This document shows positions 24,629 to 32,735 of a DNA stretch of 64,000 nucleotides, piece by piece; within the stretch, counting starts at the first letter, position 1, and every line of letters starts with the position of its first letter. The DNA comes from CAVQGM01 sp963712065 (lineage in GTDB: Bacteria > Actinomycetota > Acidimicrobiia > Acidimicrobiales > Acidimicrobilacustridaceae): NCBI GenBank assembly GCA_963712065.1, contig CAVQGM010000001.1, positions 372,001-436,000 on the forward strand, in the 5' to 3' direction. The position numbers and the translations under genes were made by a program. The notes beneath the pieces are model-generated. The model had not been told where the DNA came from and searched no databases. It saw only the letters and a program-made list of their open reading frames with translations.

Positions 24629-26286
24629 CACGGGGCCTTCCAGACGCGGGCGAGCTGCGGTGAGGTCGAGAGCTCCATCGGGGTCCCGTCCGGGAACGTG
24701 GGATCGGCGAACCCGAAGACCTGGTCGTCGAACGCCGCCACCGTTCGCTGGTAGACGAGGAAGACGAGGTTGAGGTTCTGGGCCATGCGCTGTTGCACCG
24801 TGGCCCAGTCGTCGGCCTGCTCGTCGAGGTCGGCGGTGCTGCGGATGTCATCGAGCGCCTGCTGGAGCTGCGGGTCGGCGAGGCGGGTGAAGTTCAGGGA
24901 GATCTGCCCGACCGGACGGACGGTGGTGGAGGCGATGAACACCTGGTCGCGGTTGGGGTCGCCGAAGGTGGCGAAGCCGGTGGCCTCGTAGTCGCCGGTG
25001 AGGGCGCGCACGATGAGCTGGGTCTGCTCGATCTCGTCGACGGTGATCTCGATGCCGAACTCGGCCGCCTGCGCCTGCGCCAGCTGGGCGACCTCGCGGT
25101 ACTGGTTCTGCGGCGGGATGTTCACCGAGAAGCGCAGCGGGCCGCCGGTGCGGGCCTCGTACGCCTCGACCAGTCCGGGCAACGCGGCAGGGTCGTGGGC
25201 CGGGTAGCCGGCGTCGGCGTCGTAGAACGGCGAGGTGGGGGGGAACAGGCTGTCGGCGGGCGGGAAGATGTTCGAGAAGAGCGACTGTGACAGGGCCTCG
25301 GTGTCCAATGCGGTGGCGACGATGCGGCGGGCGTCGGGATCGTCGAAGGGCGGCTCCGCCGTGTTGAGGCCGACGAAGATGACCGAGGCATCGTCGTCGT
25401 CGGCGTTGCTGTAGAGCTGGATGGCGCCGTCGACGGCCTGGTCCTGCAGCCTGCCGATCTGCTCGTCGTCGTTCGACTCGAGGGCGTCGACGTCACCCGC
25501 GCCGAGCGACGACGTCCGGGAGGCCGGGTCGCCGATCACCCGGAACTCGATGCCGTCGAGGTAGGGCTCGCCGTCCCGCCAGTACGAGTCGTTCCGGGTG
25601 ACGACCAGACGGTTGTCGGGGATCCACTCGTCGAACTCGAAGGGCCCGGTGCCGACCGGGTTCCGCTCGCCGTCGGGGTCGTCGAGCATCGACGGCGCGG
25701 CGATGGCCCCGGCCTGGCTCGTCATGGCCGAGGGGAAGGTCGACCACGGCTGGCTCGTCGTGATCCGTACGGTCAGGGGGTCGGCGGCGGTGATGGCGGT
25801 GACCGTGGCGAACGCCGGGCCGAGCAGCAGCGAGGCCCGCACCCGCTCGAGGTTTCGCACCACCGCGGTGGCGTCGAGGGCGGTGCCGTCGTGGAAGGTG
25901 ACGTCGGGCCGTAGCCCGATCGTCCACTCGGTGAAGTCGGCGTTCGACTCGATCGACTCGGCGAGGAACGGCTTCGGCTGGCCGTCCGGGTCGTTCATGG
26001 CCAGCCGATCGAAGATGGCGTAGCTCACGGTCGTGCCGGAGCCGGCCCACTGGCTGTTGGCCGGGTCCCAACCGTCGGTCTCGGCGGCGAGGGCGAAGCG
26101 GAGGGTGCCCCCGGCCTGCGGCTCACCGGGCGGGGGCACGGTGACGATGGCGCTCACGGTGTCGGTCGTGCCGTCGGCGCTTCCCTCGCCGTCGCCGCCG
26201 TTGCCGCCGCACGCGGCGGCGACGAGCACGAGGGTCAGGGCGACGCCGAGGGTGGCCGCGCGCGTCCATGGGCCGTGGTGCCGCAT
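24628..26286 (-). CDS. ABC transporter substrate-binding lipoprotein, family 5 (oligopeptide/nickel type)
   Basis: The 552-residue protein has a signal sequence ending in the lipobox VAAAC, a Gly-rich linker, then an SBP_bac_5 fold. Landmarks are GGTLRFALAAETDGWDP, the family text FLAESIESNADFTEWTIGLRPD (landmark FHDGTALDA), NPVGTGPFEFDEW and WRDGEPYLDGIEF. It should bind a peptide, opine or other solute outside the membrane. No permease or ATPase gene of this class is next to it, so the cognate transporter must lie elsewhere. It is linked by TGATG overlap to an LLM-class oxidoreductase downstream, and starts 7 bases after the fused ETF gene. I chose ATG at 26286 over an upstream GTG that lies inside the ETF stop region. 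Confidence 0.92.
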   Translation of the reverse strand: MRHHGPWTRAATLGVALTLVLVAAACGGNGGDGEGSADGTTDTVSAIVTVPPPGEPQAGGTLRFALAAETDGWDPANSQWAGSGTTVSYAIFDRLAMNDPDGQPKPFLAESIESNADFTEWTIGLRPDVTFHDGTALDATAVVRNLERVRASLLLGPAFATVTAITAADPLTVRITTSQPWSTFPSAMTSQAGAIAAPSMLDDPDGERNPVGTGPFEFDEWIPDNRLVVTRNDSYWRDGEPYLDGIEFRVIGDPASRTSSLGAGDVDALESNDDEQIGRLQDQAVDGAIQLYSNADDDDASVIFVGLNTAEPPFDDPDARRIVATALDTEALSQSLFSNIFPPADSLFPPTSPFYDADAGYPAHDPAALPGLVEAYEARTGGPLRFSVNIPPQNQYREVAQLAQAQAAEFGIEITVDEIEQTQLIVRALTGDYEATGFATFGDPNRDQVFIASTTVRPVGQISLNFTRLADPQLQQALDDIRSTADLDEQADDWATVQQRMAQNLNLVFLVYQRTVAAFDDQVFGFADPTFPDGTPMELSTSPQLARVWKAP

Positions 26287-26293
26287 GCGGTCA

Positions 26294-28126
26294 TCATGCA
26301 CCAGCGACCGGGGCCACGTCGGCGTCGATGGCGGCCACCAGCGCGGGCACCACCTCGCGCCAGTCGCCGACGATCCCCACGTCGGCGAACGAGAACACGG
26401 GCGCCTCCGGATCGGGGTTCACGGCGAGGATCGTGCCGGCGCTGCGCACCCCGACCGTGTGGTTGAACTTCCCGCTGGTGCCGAGGGCGACGTAGAGGCG
26501 CGGCGAGACGGCGTGGCCCGTGATGCCGATCTGGCGGGCGTGGGGCATCCACCCCTGGTCGGTGACCTTGCGGGTGGCGGCCAGCTCGGCGCCGAGCAGC
26601 CGCCGCAGGGGCTCGAGCTCGTCGTAGTGCGTCGGGTCGACGCCCTGGCCGACCCCGATGACCACGTCGGCGTTGGCCAGCACGTCGAGGTCGTCCTCGC
26701 GGGTGCGGCGATGGACCACGACCCGGCCGCGGGCGGGCGCGGCGCGACGCTCGACGGGCGGGGGCCCGTGGAGCGCCCGGGGGGCGAGCAGGGGCAGGAC
26801 GCCGGGGCGGACGGTGGCGAGCTGCACCGGCGAGGCGGCCCGCACGGCGGCCACGACGGTCCCGCCGAACGCCGGCTTCCACGCGACCAGTCGCCGCTCC
26901 CCGTCGACCGCGCGGGCGTCGATGGCCAGACCCACGGCGTCGCCGGTGAGCCCCGAACCGGTGGCGGCGGCCACACGGCTCGCGACCTCGCGGCCCCAGG
27001 CCGTGCTCGGCGCCAGCACGATCGACGGCGTCGACCCGACGACCCAATCGGCGACGACGGGGGCCACGTCGTCACCGACGGTGCTGCCCTCGAGGACGAC
27101 CACCGAGTCGGCCCCCCACCGGGCCAGGTCGTCGACCCCGAGGTCGGGATCGTCGGGGGCCACGGCCGCCGTGGCCCGCCCGAGCTCGGCGGCGAGTCGG
27201 GCGGCAGCCCCCAGGAGCTCGCGGGCGAGGCGAGGGCGACCGGGCTCGACCAGCACGGCCACGCGGCCCGCGCCGTGGCCCCCCGTGACCGGCACCGGAT
27301 CGGGGCCGGCGTCGGCGTCGTCGTCGCGCCGGTGGAGCAGCCCCCGGTCGGCCAGGTAGGCGACGGCTGCGCCGACCTGCTCGTCGAACGATCCGCCCAG
27401 CACGATGCGGTCCCGCCGGACCACCTCCTCGCGGGTCTCGCCGACCCAGGTCGGGCTGCCGGCCTGGCCCCACGGGCCGGGGCCGAGGTCGGCGGCGGCG
27501 AGACGTCGGATCCGCTCGGCGGCGACGGTGGCCCACACCGCCGGGTCCTTGATCTTGCAGGGGTCGATCAGACGCTCGGCGGTGCTGAGCACGGCGGGCA
27601 ACGAGACCGTGGCCTCCACCCACTCGTCGTCGAGCTCCAGGCCGACGTCGACCGAGATCGTCGCGACGCCGTCGCCCCCCCGCAGGGTCAGCTCCTTGAC
27701 GCCGGTGGCGAACGGCAGGCCGAGGAGCTCGGCCAGCTCGGGCCCGACCTGGCCGGTGTCGGCGTCGACGGAGCTGCGCCCGACCAGCACCAGGTCGAAC
27801 GGGCCGACCACGTCGACGGCGGCGGCCAGGGCCCGGGCGGTGGCGAGCGTGTCGCTGCCGGCGAGGACCGGGTCGGTGACCAGCACGCCGTCGTCGGCAC
27901 CGAAGGCGACGGCCTCGCGCAGCACGTCCTCGGCGCTCGGCGGCCCGAGGGTGATCACCGTGCAGCTGCCACCGGTCGCGGCGGCGAGGGCGACGCCCTG
28001 GGCCACGGCCCGGCGGCAGTAGGCGCTCATCTCCAGGGGCAGACCGTCCCGGACGAGCCGTCCGTCGGGGCCGAGGTGCATCTCTTCGAACACGGGGATC
28101 TGCTTGACGAGGGCGGCGACGCGCAT
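26294..28126 (-). CDS. Single-chain electron transfer flavoprotein (EtfB-EtfA fusion)
   Basis: A 610-residue protein in which both ETF subunits are in one chain. Residues 1-250 match the beta subunit: RVAALVKQIPVFEEM, LAGSDTLATARALA and the beta-type ending with TVSLPAVLST and KDPAVWATVAAERI. From about residue 320 comes an alpha subunit: VAVLVEPGRPRLARELLGAA, a middle domain and the FAD-binding signature LYVALGTSGKFNHTVG followed by VNPDPEAPVFSFADVGIVGDW. Normally etfB and etfA are separate genes for a heterodimer that moves electrons from acyl-CoA dehydrogenases to the quinone pool. Here the order is beta then alpha. No dehydrogenase or ETF-quinone oxidoreductase gene is adjacent. It diverges from the PhnZ-like gene and is followed 7 bases later by the binding-protein gene. 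Confidence 0.93.
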   Translation of the reverse strand: MRVAALVKQIPVFEEMHLGPDGRLVRDGLPLEMSAYCRRAVAQGVALAAATGGSCTVITLGPPSAEDVLREAVAFGADDGVLVTDPVLAGSDTLATARALAAAVDVVGPFDLVLVGRSSVDADTGQVGPELAELLGLPFATGVKELTLRGGDGVATISVDVGLELDDEWVEATVSLPAVLSTAERLIDPCKIKDPAVWATVAAERIRRLAAADLGPGPWGQAGSPTWVGETREEVVRRDRIVLGGSFDEQVGAAVAYLADRGLLHRRDDDADAGPDPVPVTGGHGAGRVAVLVEPGRPRLARELLGAAARLAAELGRATAAVAPDDPDLGVDDLARWGADSVVVLEGSTVGDDVAPVVADWVVGSTPSIVLAPSTAWGREVASRVAAATGSGLTGDAVGLAIDARAVDGERRLVAWKPAFGGTVVAAVRAASPVQLATVRPGVLPLLAPRALHGPPPVERRAAPARGRVVVHRRTREDDLDVLANADVVIGVGQGVDPTHYDELEPLRRLLGAELAATRKVTDQGWMPHARQIGITGHAVSPRLYVALGTSGKFNHTVGVRSAGTILAVNPDPEAPVFSFADVGIVGDWREVVPALVAAIDADVAPVAGA

Positions 28127-28165
28127 CGGCCCGAGTCTCGCACGCACGCGTGCCAACCTGGTGTG

Positions 28166-28702
28166 GTGAGCCGCCCGCCGTTCACCGCCGTCGACGAGGT
28201 GCTCGACGCACTGGCGTCGCTCGAGGGCCGCCCGAGCGAGGACGTGGTGCCCGCCCTCCCGCACCTGCTCCAGACGGCCGAGCTCCTCGCCGTCGCCCAT
28301 CCAGGCGACGACGAGCTGATCGTCGCCGGGCTGCTGCACGATCTGGCCAGCGGCCTCGACCCCGGCTGCGCCGACCATCCCGCCGAGGGCGCCCGCCTGG
28401 TCGAGCCGCTCCTGGGCCCGCGGGTGGCGGCGCTGATCGCCGGGCACGCCGAGGCCAAGCGCTACCTGGTCACCGTGGAGCCCGCCTACGCCGACGGTCT
28501 CAGTGAGAACAGCTCCGTCACGTTGGTGGGCCAGGGCGGACCCATGACCGGCGACGAGGCACGACGCTTCGAGAGCGGTCCCCACGCTGCCGCCCTCGTC
28601 GTCCTGCGCCGAGCCGACGACGCCGCCAAGGTGCCCGACAGGACGACCCCGCCACCGACGCGTTGGCGGTCCCACCTCGAGAGGATCGCGACGGCGTCGT
28701 GA
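28166..28702 (+). CDS. PhnZ-like HD-domain oxygenase
   Basis: The 178-residue protein is a small HD-domain enzyme. It resembles PhnZ, the mixed-valent di-iron oxygenase that cleaves the C-P bond of 2-amino-1-hydroxyethylphosphonate, and related MIOX-like proteins. Candidate metal ligands appear in family order: His in PHLLQTAEL, the HD pair in GLLHDLASG, His in DHPAEGARLV, His in IAGHAEAKRYLV and Asp in LRRADDAAKVP. The text TLVGQGGPMTGDEARRFE is also typical of the group. No PhnY-like hydroxylase partner is beside it. The next genes encode a hydroxyacid dehydrogenase and a class II aldolase. The start is the GTG at 28166 (another GTG lies one codon earlier). It diverges from the ETF gene. 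Confidence 0.82.
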   Translation: MSRPPFTAVDEVLDALASLEGRPSEDVVPALPHLLQTAELLAVAHPGDDELIVAGLLHDLASGLDPGCADHPAEGARLVEPLLGPRVAALIAGHAEAKRYLVTVEPAYADGLSENSSVTLVGQGGPMTGDEARRFESGPHAAALVVLRRADDAAKVPDRTTPPPTRWRSHLERIATAS

Positions 28703-28710
28703 TCGCTCGC

Positions 28711-28818
28711 GCCCGGCGCGAGGTCGGCCGGCGGGAGGTCGGCCGGCGCGAGGTCGGCCGGCGCGAGGTCGGCCGGCGCGAGGTCCGGCGAGGCGAGGTC
28801 CGACGAGGCGAGGTTCGG
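28711..28818. repeat. Tandem array of a 15-bp unit
   Basis: About seven copies of GCGCGAGGTCGGCCG or near variants run from 28711 to 28818, in the gap between the HD gene and the hydroxyacid dehydrogenase gene. The first five are nearly identical and the last two diverged. The period is a multiple of three, so the frames stay open across it. Confidence 0.9.
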
Positions 28819-28851
28819 AGTCAGCGACGGAGCCGGCGTTACGCTCCGGCG

Positions 28852-29847
28852 GTGACCACCGGCCCGGGCGCGCTCCGCGTCTACGCGACCGCCCCGCTGC
28901 GGGGACCGGGGCTCGAGGTGCTCCGGGCGCTCGGCCCGCTGGTGCTCGACCCGTGGCTGGACCCGCCCGGGGGCGGGTTCCGCATCTACGACGCCGACGC
29001 CATGGCCGAGCGGTTGGCCGCCGAGGACGCCGACGTGGTGATCGCCGAGGCCGACACCTGCACCGGCCCCGTGCTCGACCTCCCGCTGCGGGCGGTGTGC
29101 TCGACGCGAGGCGACCCCACCAACGTCGACGTGGCCACGGCGACCGAGCGGGGCATCCCCGTGCTCCACGCGCCCGGCCGCAACGCCGACGCCGTGGCCG
29201 AGCTCACCATCGCCCTCGCGCTCGCCGTGCTGCGCCGCATCGTGCCCGCCGACCGCGACGTGCGGGTCGGCGAGGTGTTCCGGGACGGCACCCTCCCCTA
29301 CCAGCGCTTCCGGGGCGGCCACCTCGCCGGACGAACGGTCGCGCTCATCGGGCTCGGCGCCGTCGGCCGGGCCACCCGCTGGCGCTTCGAGGCGCTGGGC
29401 GCGACGGTGCGAACCTACGACCCGTTCGTCGAGGAGGCCACCGACGACGACCTCCACCGCCTGCTCGGGGCGGTCGACATCGTGTCGATGCACGCCGCCC
29501 CCACCGCCGAGACACTCGGCCTCATGGGTGCCGATCGCTTCGCGGCGATGCGCCCGGGGGCGATCTACCTCAACGCCGCCCGCGCCGGCCTGCACGACCT
29601 CGACGCGCTGGTGGCCGCTCTGGAGTCGGGTCACCTCGGCGGGGCCGCGCTCGATCACTTCGCCGGCGAAGTGCTTCCTGATGACCACCCCCTGATCCAC
29701 CGGGACGACGTCGTCCTCACCCCCCACATCGGTGGTGCCACGATCGAGACCGAGGTCAACCACACCGCCCTGGTGGCCGAGGGGCTGACCGACCTGCTGG
29801 CCGGCCGGGTCCCCCGGCACTGCGTGAACCCGGAGGTGCTGCGGTGA
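28852..29847 (+). CDS. D-isomer-specific 2-hydroxyacid dehydrogenase family protein
   Basis: This 331-residue NAD(P)-dependent dehydrogenase resembles D-3-phosphoglycerate dehydrogenase-type enzymes. Landmarks are the NAD loop VALIGLGAVGRATRW (GxGxxG), the catalytic Arg in YLNAARAGLHD, and the C-terminal catalytic His in LTPHIGGAT. The acidic residue after the second strand (TYDPF) suggests NAD preference. The frame is open upstream through the 15-bp tandem array, but I start at the GTG at 28852, where family similarity begins. The stop overlaps the start of a class II aldolase gene by four bases (GTGA). This suggests a shared hydroxyacid or sugar-acid pathway, with substrate unknown. Confidence 0.9.
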   Translation: MTTGPGALRVYATAPLRGPGLEVLRALGPLVLDPWLDPPGGGFRIYDADAMAERLAAEDADVVIAEADTCTGPVLDLPLRAVCSTRGDPTNVDVATATERGIPVLHAPGRNADAVAELTIALALAVLRRIVPADRDVRVGEVFRDGTLPYQRFRGGHLAGRTVALIGLGAVGRATRWRFEALGATVRTYDPFVEEATDDDLHRLLGAVDIVSMHAAPTAETLGLMGADRFAAMRPGAIYLNAARAGLHDLDALVAALESGHLGGAALDHFAGEVLPDDHPLIHRDDVVLTPHIGGATIETEVNHTALVAEGLTDLLAGRVPRHCVNPEVLR

Positions 29848-30491
29848 CCGACGTGCGGGCCGAGGTGCTCCACACCGCCCAGGCGATGCACGCCACCGGA
29901 CTGGTGGTGGGCACCGCAGGCAACGTCTCGGGTCGGGTGCCCGCGCTCGCCGACCGCGTGTGCCTCACCCCGTCGTCGCTGGCCTACGAGTCGATGACCG
30001 GCGACGACCTCGTCCTCGTCGACCTCGACGGCGAGCGGATCGAGGGCGAGCGCTCACCATCGTCCGAGCTGGCCCTCCACCTCGAGTGCTACCGGCGGTT
30101 CCCCGAGATCGGCGGGGTGGTCCACTCCCACGCGCCCCACGCCTCGATGTTCGCGGTGGCCCACGAGCCGGTGCCCGCCATCATCGAGGAGGCGGTGGTG
30201 TACCTCGGCGGCGAGATCCCCCTCTGCCCGTACACGGTGACCGGCACCGACGACCTGGCCCGGGTCGTGGCCGACCACCTCGCCGACCGGGGCGCGGTGC
30301 TGCTGGCCAACCACGGCCTCGTGGCCGTCGGGCGGTCCCCCGCCGACGCCCTCCACGTCAGCCTGGTCGCCGAGCGCACGGCGCACATCGCCTGGGGGGC
30401 CCGGGCCCTCGGCCGGGTCGTGTCCCTGCCCGACGAGCAGGTCGCGAACTTCGCCGGCGTCTACCGGTTCGTCCGTGACATGCCCGCCTGA
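29844..30491 (+). CDS. Class II aldolase/adducin family protein (fuculose-phosphate aldolase-like)
   Basis: The 215-residue protein matches zinc-dependent class II aldolases such as L-fuculose-1-phosphate and L-ribulose-5-phosphate epimerase-type enzymes. It has the substrate loop TAGNVSGR, SSELALH with the catalytic acid region, the zinc-binding VVHSHAPHA and a third zinc histidine in LLANHGLV. The tail AERTAHIAWGA is also typical. It is translationally coupled to the preceding 2-hydroxyacid dehydrogenase by a GTGA overlap, and this pairing recurs in catabolic clusters for sugar acids. Whether the PhnZ-like gene upstream participates is unknown. Confidence 0.9.
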   Translation: MTDVRAEVLHTAQAMHATGLVVGTAGNVSGRVPALADRVCLTPSSLAYESMTGDDLVLVDLDGERIEGERSPSSELALHLECYRRFPEIGGVVHSHAPHASMFAVAHEPVPAIIEEAVVYLGGEIPLCPYTVTGTDDLARVVADHLADRGAVLLANHGLVAVGRSPADALHVSLVAERTAHIAWGARALGRVVSLPDEQVANFAGVYRFVRDMPA

Positions 30492-30521
30492 CGTCATCCC
30501 GAAACCGCCTATCGTGCGGTC

Positions 30522-30734
30522 GTGGGCAGCGAGGGGCCGGACGAGGTCGTCGTCACCGTCAAGGTCCGCGAGCACGGGCCCTACAAGGTCACCGGGCCGA
30601 TCCGGCTGGTCGACCACGACGGCGAGCCGATCGACGTGCCCGTGGGCGACGCCGTGGTCCTGTGCCGGTGCGGGGCGTCGAAGACCAAGCCGTTCTGCGA
30701 CCGCTCGCACCGCGAGATCGCCTTCGAGGGGTAG
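30522..30734 (+). CDS. CDGSH iron-sulfur domain protein
   Basis: A 70-residue protein with the CDGSH motif CRCGASKTKPFCDRSH, giving the 3-Cys-1-His ligands of a 2Fe-2S cluster (C-x-C-x9-C-x3-H). Small single-CDGSH proteins are thought to act in redox sensing or cluster transfer, and the bacterial role is unclear. It lies 30 bases after the aldolase gene and 14 before the amidase on the same strand, so all may form one transcript. The GTG start at 30522 gives the normal family length. Confidence 0.93.
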   Translation: MGSEGPDEVVVTVKVREHGPYKVTGPIRLVDHDGEPIDVPVGDAVVLCRCGASKTKPFCDRSHREIAFEG

Positions 30735-30747
30735 GTCGGCGAGCGAG

Positions 30748-31929
30748 GTGCACGACCCTCACGGTGCCTGCTGCCGCCACGTCGAGCTGACCATCGACGG
30801 CGAACCGGACGGCCCTCTGGCCGGGCTCACCTTCGCGGCCAAGGACGTGTTCGACGTGGTCGGCCACACCTGTTGCGCCGGCAACCCCGAGTGGCTCCGC
30901 ACCCACGAGCCGGCGGTGGCGACCGCCCCGGCGGTCACCCGCATGCTCGACGCCGGTGCCACCCTGGTCGCCAAGACGCTCTCCGACGAGTTCGCCTACT
31001 CGATCCTCGGTCGCAACCACTGGTACGGCACGCCCCGCAACCCGGCGGCGCCGGACCGGCTGTCGGGCGGGTCGTCGTGCGGGTCGGCGGTGGCGGTCGC
31101 GTCCGGGCTGGTCGACTGCAGCCTCGGCACCGACACCGGCGGCTCGGTGCGGGTGCCGGCGACGTGGTGCGGGATCCTCGGCATGCGACCGACGCACGGC
31201 GCCATCGACCTACGCGACACGTTCCCCCTCGCCCCGACGATCGACACCGCCGGCTGGTTCGCCGCCGACTACGACACGTTCCGGGCGGTGGGCGAGGTGC
31301 TGCTGCCGCCCGACGCCCCCGACCGGTCCGGTGACGCACCACCGATGGTGCTCGGCGCGGCCGACGCCCTCGCCGTCACCGATCCCGAGATCGTGAGCCG
31401 ACTCACGCCGGTGCTCCGTCAACTCCCGTGGGCGCCGCCCGAGCCGGTCACGATCTCCGAGGAGCCGTTGGCCGCGCTCGCCGACGCCTTCCGGGTGATC
31501 CAAGCGGTCGAGCTGCGGGAGGCCCACGGTCGCTGGATCCGCGACGTCGAGCCGGCCGTCGGCCCGGACGTCCAGGAGCGGTGGGACGCCATCTGGACCA
31601 TCGCCGAGGACGAGCTCCGTGACGCCCGCCGTCGTCGGGCCGCCCACGCCGACCGGATGCGGGAGCTGCTCACCCCCGGGGCGGTGCTCGTGCTGCCGAC
31701 GTCCCCGGTGGCGGCACCGCTGCTCACCGCCTCGTCCGAGGAGCTGGCGCAGGTCCGCCCGACGGTCATCCAGCTCACGGCCATCGCCTCGCTGGCCGGC
31801 CTCCCGCAGGTGACGGTGCCCGTGCCCGCCGACCCGCCGGTCGGCCTGTCGCTCGTCGGGGCGCCGGGTGAGGACCGCCACCTCCTGCGCCTCGCCGGAC
31901 TGGTGGCCGAGGCCGCGGCTCGAGCCTGA
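30748..31929 (+). CDS. Amidase signature-family enzyme
   Basis: This 393-residue protein belongs to the amidase signature family, which hydrolyses amides with a Ser-Ser-Lys triad. The lysine is in TFAAKDVFD, the cis-serine in the Gly/Ser-rich RLSGGSSCGSAVAVASG and the nucleophilic serine in GTDTGGSVRVPA. The C-terminus has ASLAGLPQVTVPVP. It is shorter than typical (450-500), mainly in the middle, and resembles the compact indoleacetamide-type or allophanate-like amidases. The substrate is not predictable. The start GTG at 30748 lies just after the CDGSH gene, and it ends 12 bases before a convergent hydrolase. Confidence 0.92.
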   Translation: MHDPHGACCRHVELTIDGEPDGPLAGLTFAAKDVFDVVGHTCCAGNPEWLRTHEPAVATAPAVTRMLDAGATLVAKTLSDEFAYSILGRNHWYGTPRNPAAPDRLSGGSSCGSAVAVASGLVDCSLGTDTGGSVRVPATWCGILGMRPTHGAIDLRDTFPLAPTIDTAGWFAADYDTFRAVGEVLLPPDAPDRSGDAPPMVLGAADALAVTDPEIVSRLTPVLRQLPWAPPEPVTISEEPLAALADAFRVIQAVELREAHGRWIRDVEPAVGPDVQERWDAIWTIAEDELRDARRRRAAHADRMRELLTPGAVLVLPTSPVAAPLLTASSEELAQVRPTVIQLTAIASLAGLPQVTVPVPADPPVGLSLVGAPGEDRHLLRLAGLVAEAAARA

Positions 31930-31940
31930 CGCCGACCCGC

Positions 31941-32735
31941 TCAGGCCCCCCACCGGGCGAGGTGGTCGTCGCAGATCTCGACCAGTCGGTCGCGACCGAA
32001 GCTCGGCTCGTGGCCACCGTGGACCGCGGCGACCGGCAGCTCCCGCAACCGTTCCATCGTCGACACGTAGGAGGCGATGTCCGACTCGGGCAGCTCGTCG
32101 AGCAAGGGGCCGTCGTAGACGGCGTCACCCGAGAACAGCACCCCGGTCGACGTGTCCCAGAGGCCGATGCACCCGGGCGAGTGACCGGGCAGGTGGAGCA
32201 CCTCGAAGGCCCGGTCACCGAGGTCGACCACGTCGCCGTCGTGCAGCAGCCGGGTGGCGGGGGCCGGCGCCACCTCGAGGACCAGGGACTCCAGACCGCC
32301 CGCCGGCACGGCGTCGACCATGACTGCGGGGATCGAGTAGCCGGCTCGCCGGTACGGCCCGAGGACGTTCTCCGGGTACAGGGCGGTGTCGAGCACCGCC
32401 AGCCCCGCCTCGGTGACGAGCGGGGCCTCGTCGACGTGGATCGCCCGCTCGTCGAACTCCCAGATTCCGCCCACGTGGTCGCCGTGGGCGTGGGTGGCCA
32501 CCGCCAGCAACCCCCCGGCCAGCTCCCGCTCGACGAGGTGCCGCATCGGCCGCAGGCCGAGTGACGTGTCGATCACCAGGTCGGTGTCGCGCCCTCGGAC
32601 GTGCCACACGTTGCAACGCAGCAGCGGGTGGACGTGGGGCTCGGTGACCAGCGTGATCGAGTCGTCGACCCGCTCCCGCACGAACCAGGGGTCCGCGACC
32701 GGCAGCCCGTCGAGCGCCGCGGCCGCCACGCTCAC
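31941..32735 (-). CDS. MBL-fold metallo-hydrolase
   Basis: The 264-residue protein has the metallo-beta-lactamase fold with the metal-binding motif THAHGDHVGG (HxHxDH), a following His in HLPGHSPGCIGLW, and Asp in VLFSGDAVYDG. The C-terminal HGGHEPSFG supplies a last ligand. The hydrophobic N-terminal strands contain TLVTEPHVHPLLRCNVWHV. This is the broad glyoxalase II-like group, so hydrolysis of a thioester or lactone is plausible but unproven. The start GTG at 32735 overlaps the dienelactone hydrolase stop by four bases (GTGA), placing it last in a coupled three-hydrolase operon. Confidence 0.88.
   Translation of the reverse strand: MSVAAAALDGLPVADPWFVRERVDDSITLVTEPHVHPLLRCNVWHVRGRDTDLVIDTSLGLRPMRHLVERELAGGLLAVATHAHGDHVGGIWEFDERAIHVDEAPLVTEAGLAVLDTALYPENVLGPYRRAGYSIPAVMVDAVPAGGLESLVLEVAPAPATRLLHDGDVVDLGDRAFEVLHLPGHSPGCIGLWDTSTGVLFSGDAVYDGPLLDELPESDIASYVSTMERLRELPVAAVHGGHEPSFGRDRLVEICDDHLARWGA

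Noticed and set aside
28711..28818. Antisense pentapeptide-repeat protein (ADLAP repeats)
   Set aside because: The A-D-L pattern is a by-product of the 15-bp DNA repeat. The frame runs antisense to the dehydrogenase gene and has no recognisable start or domain.
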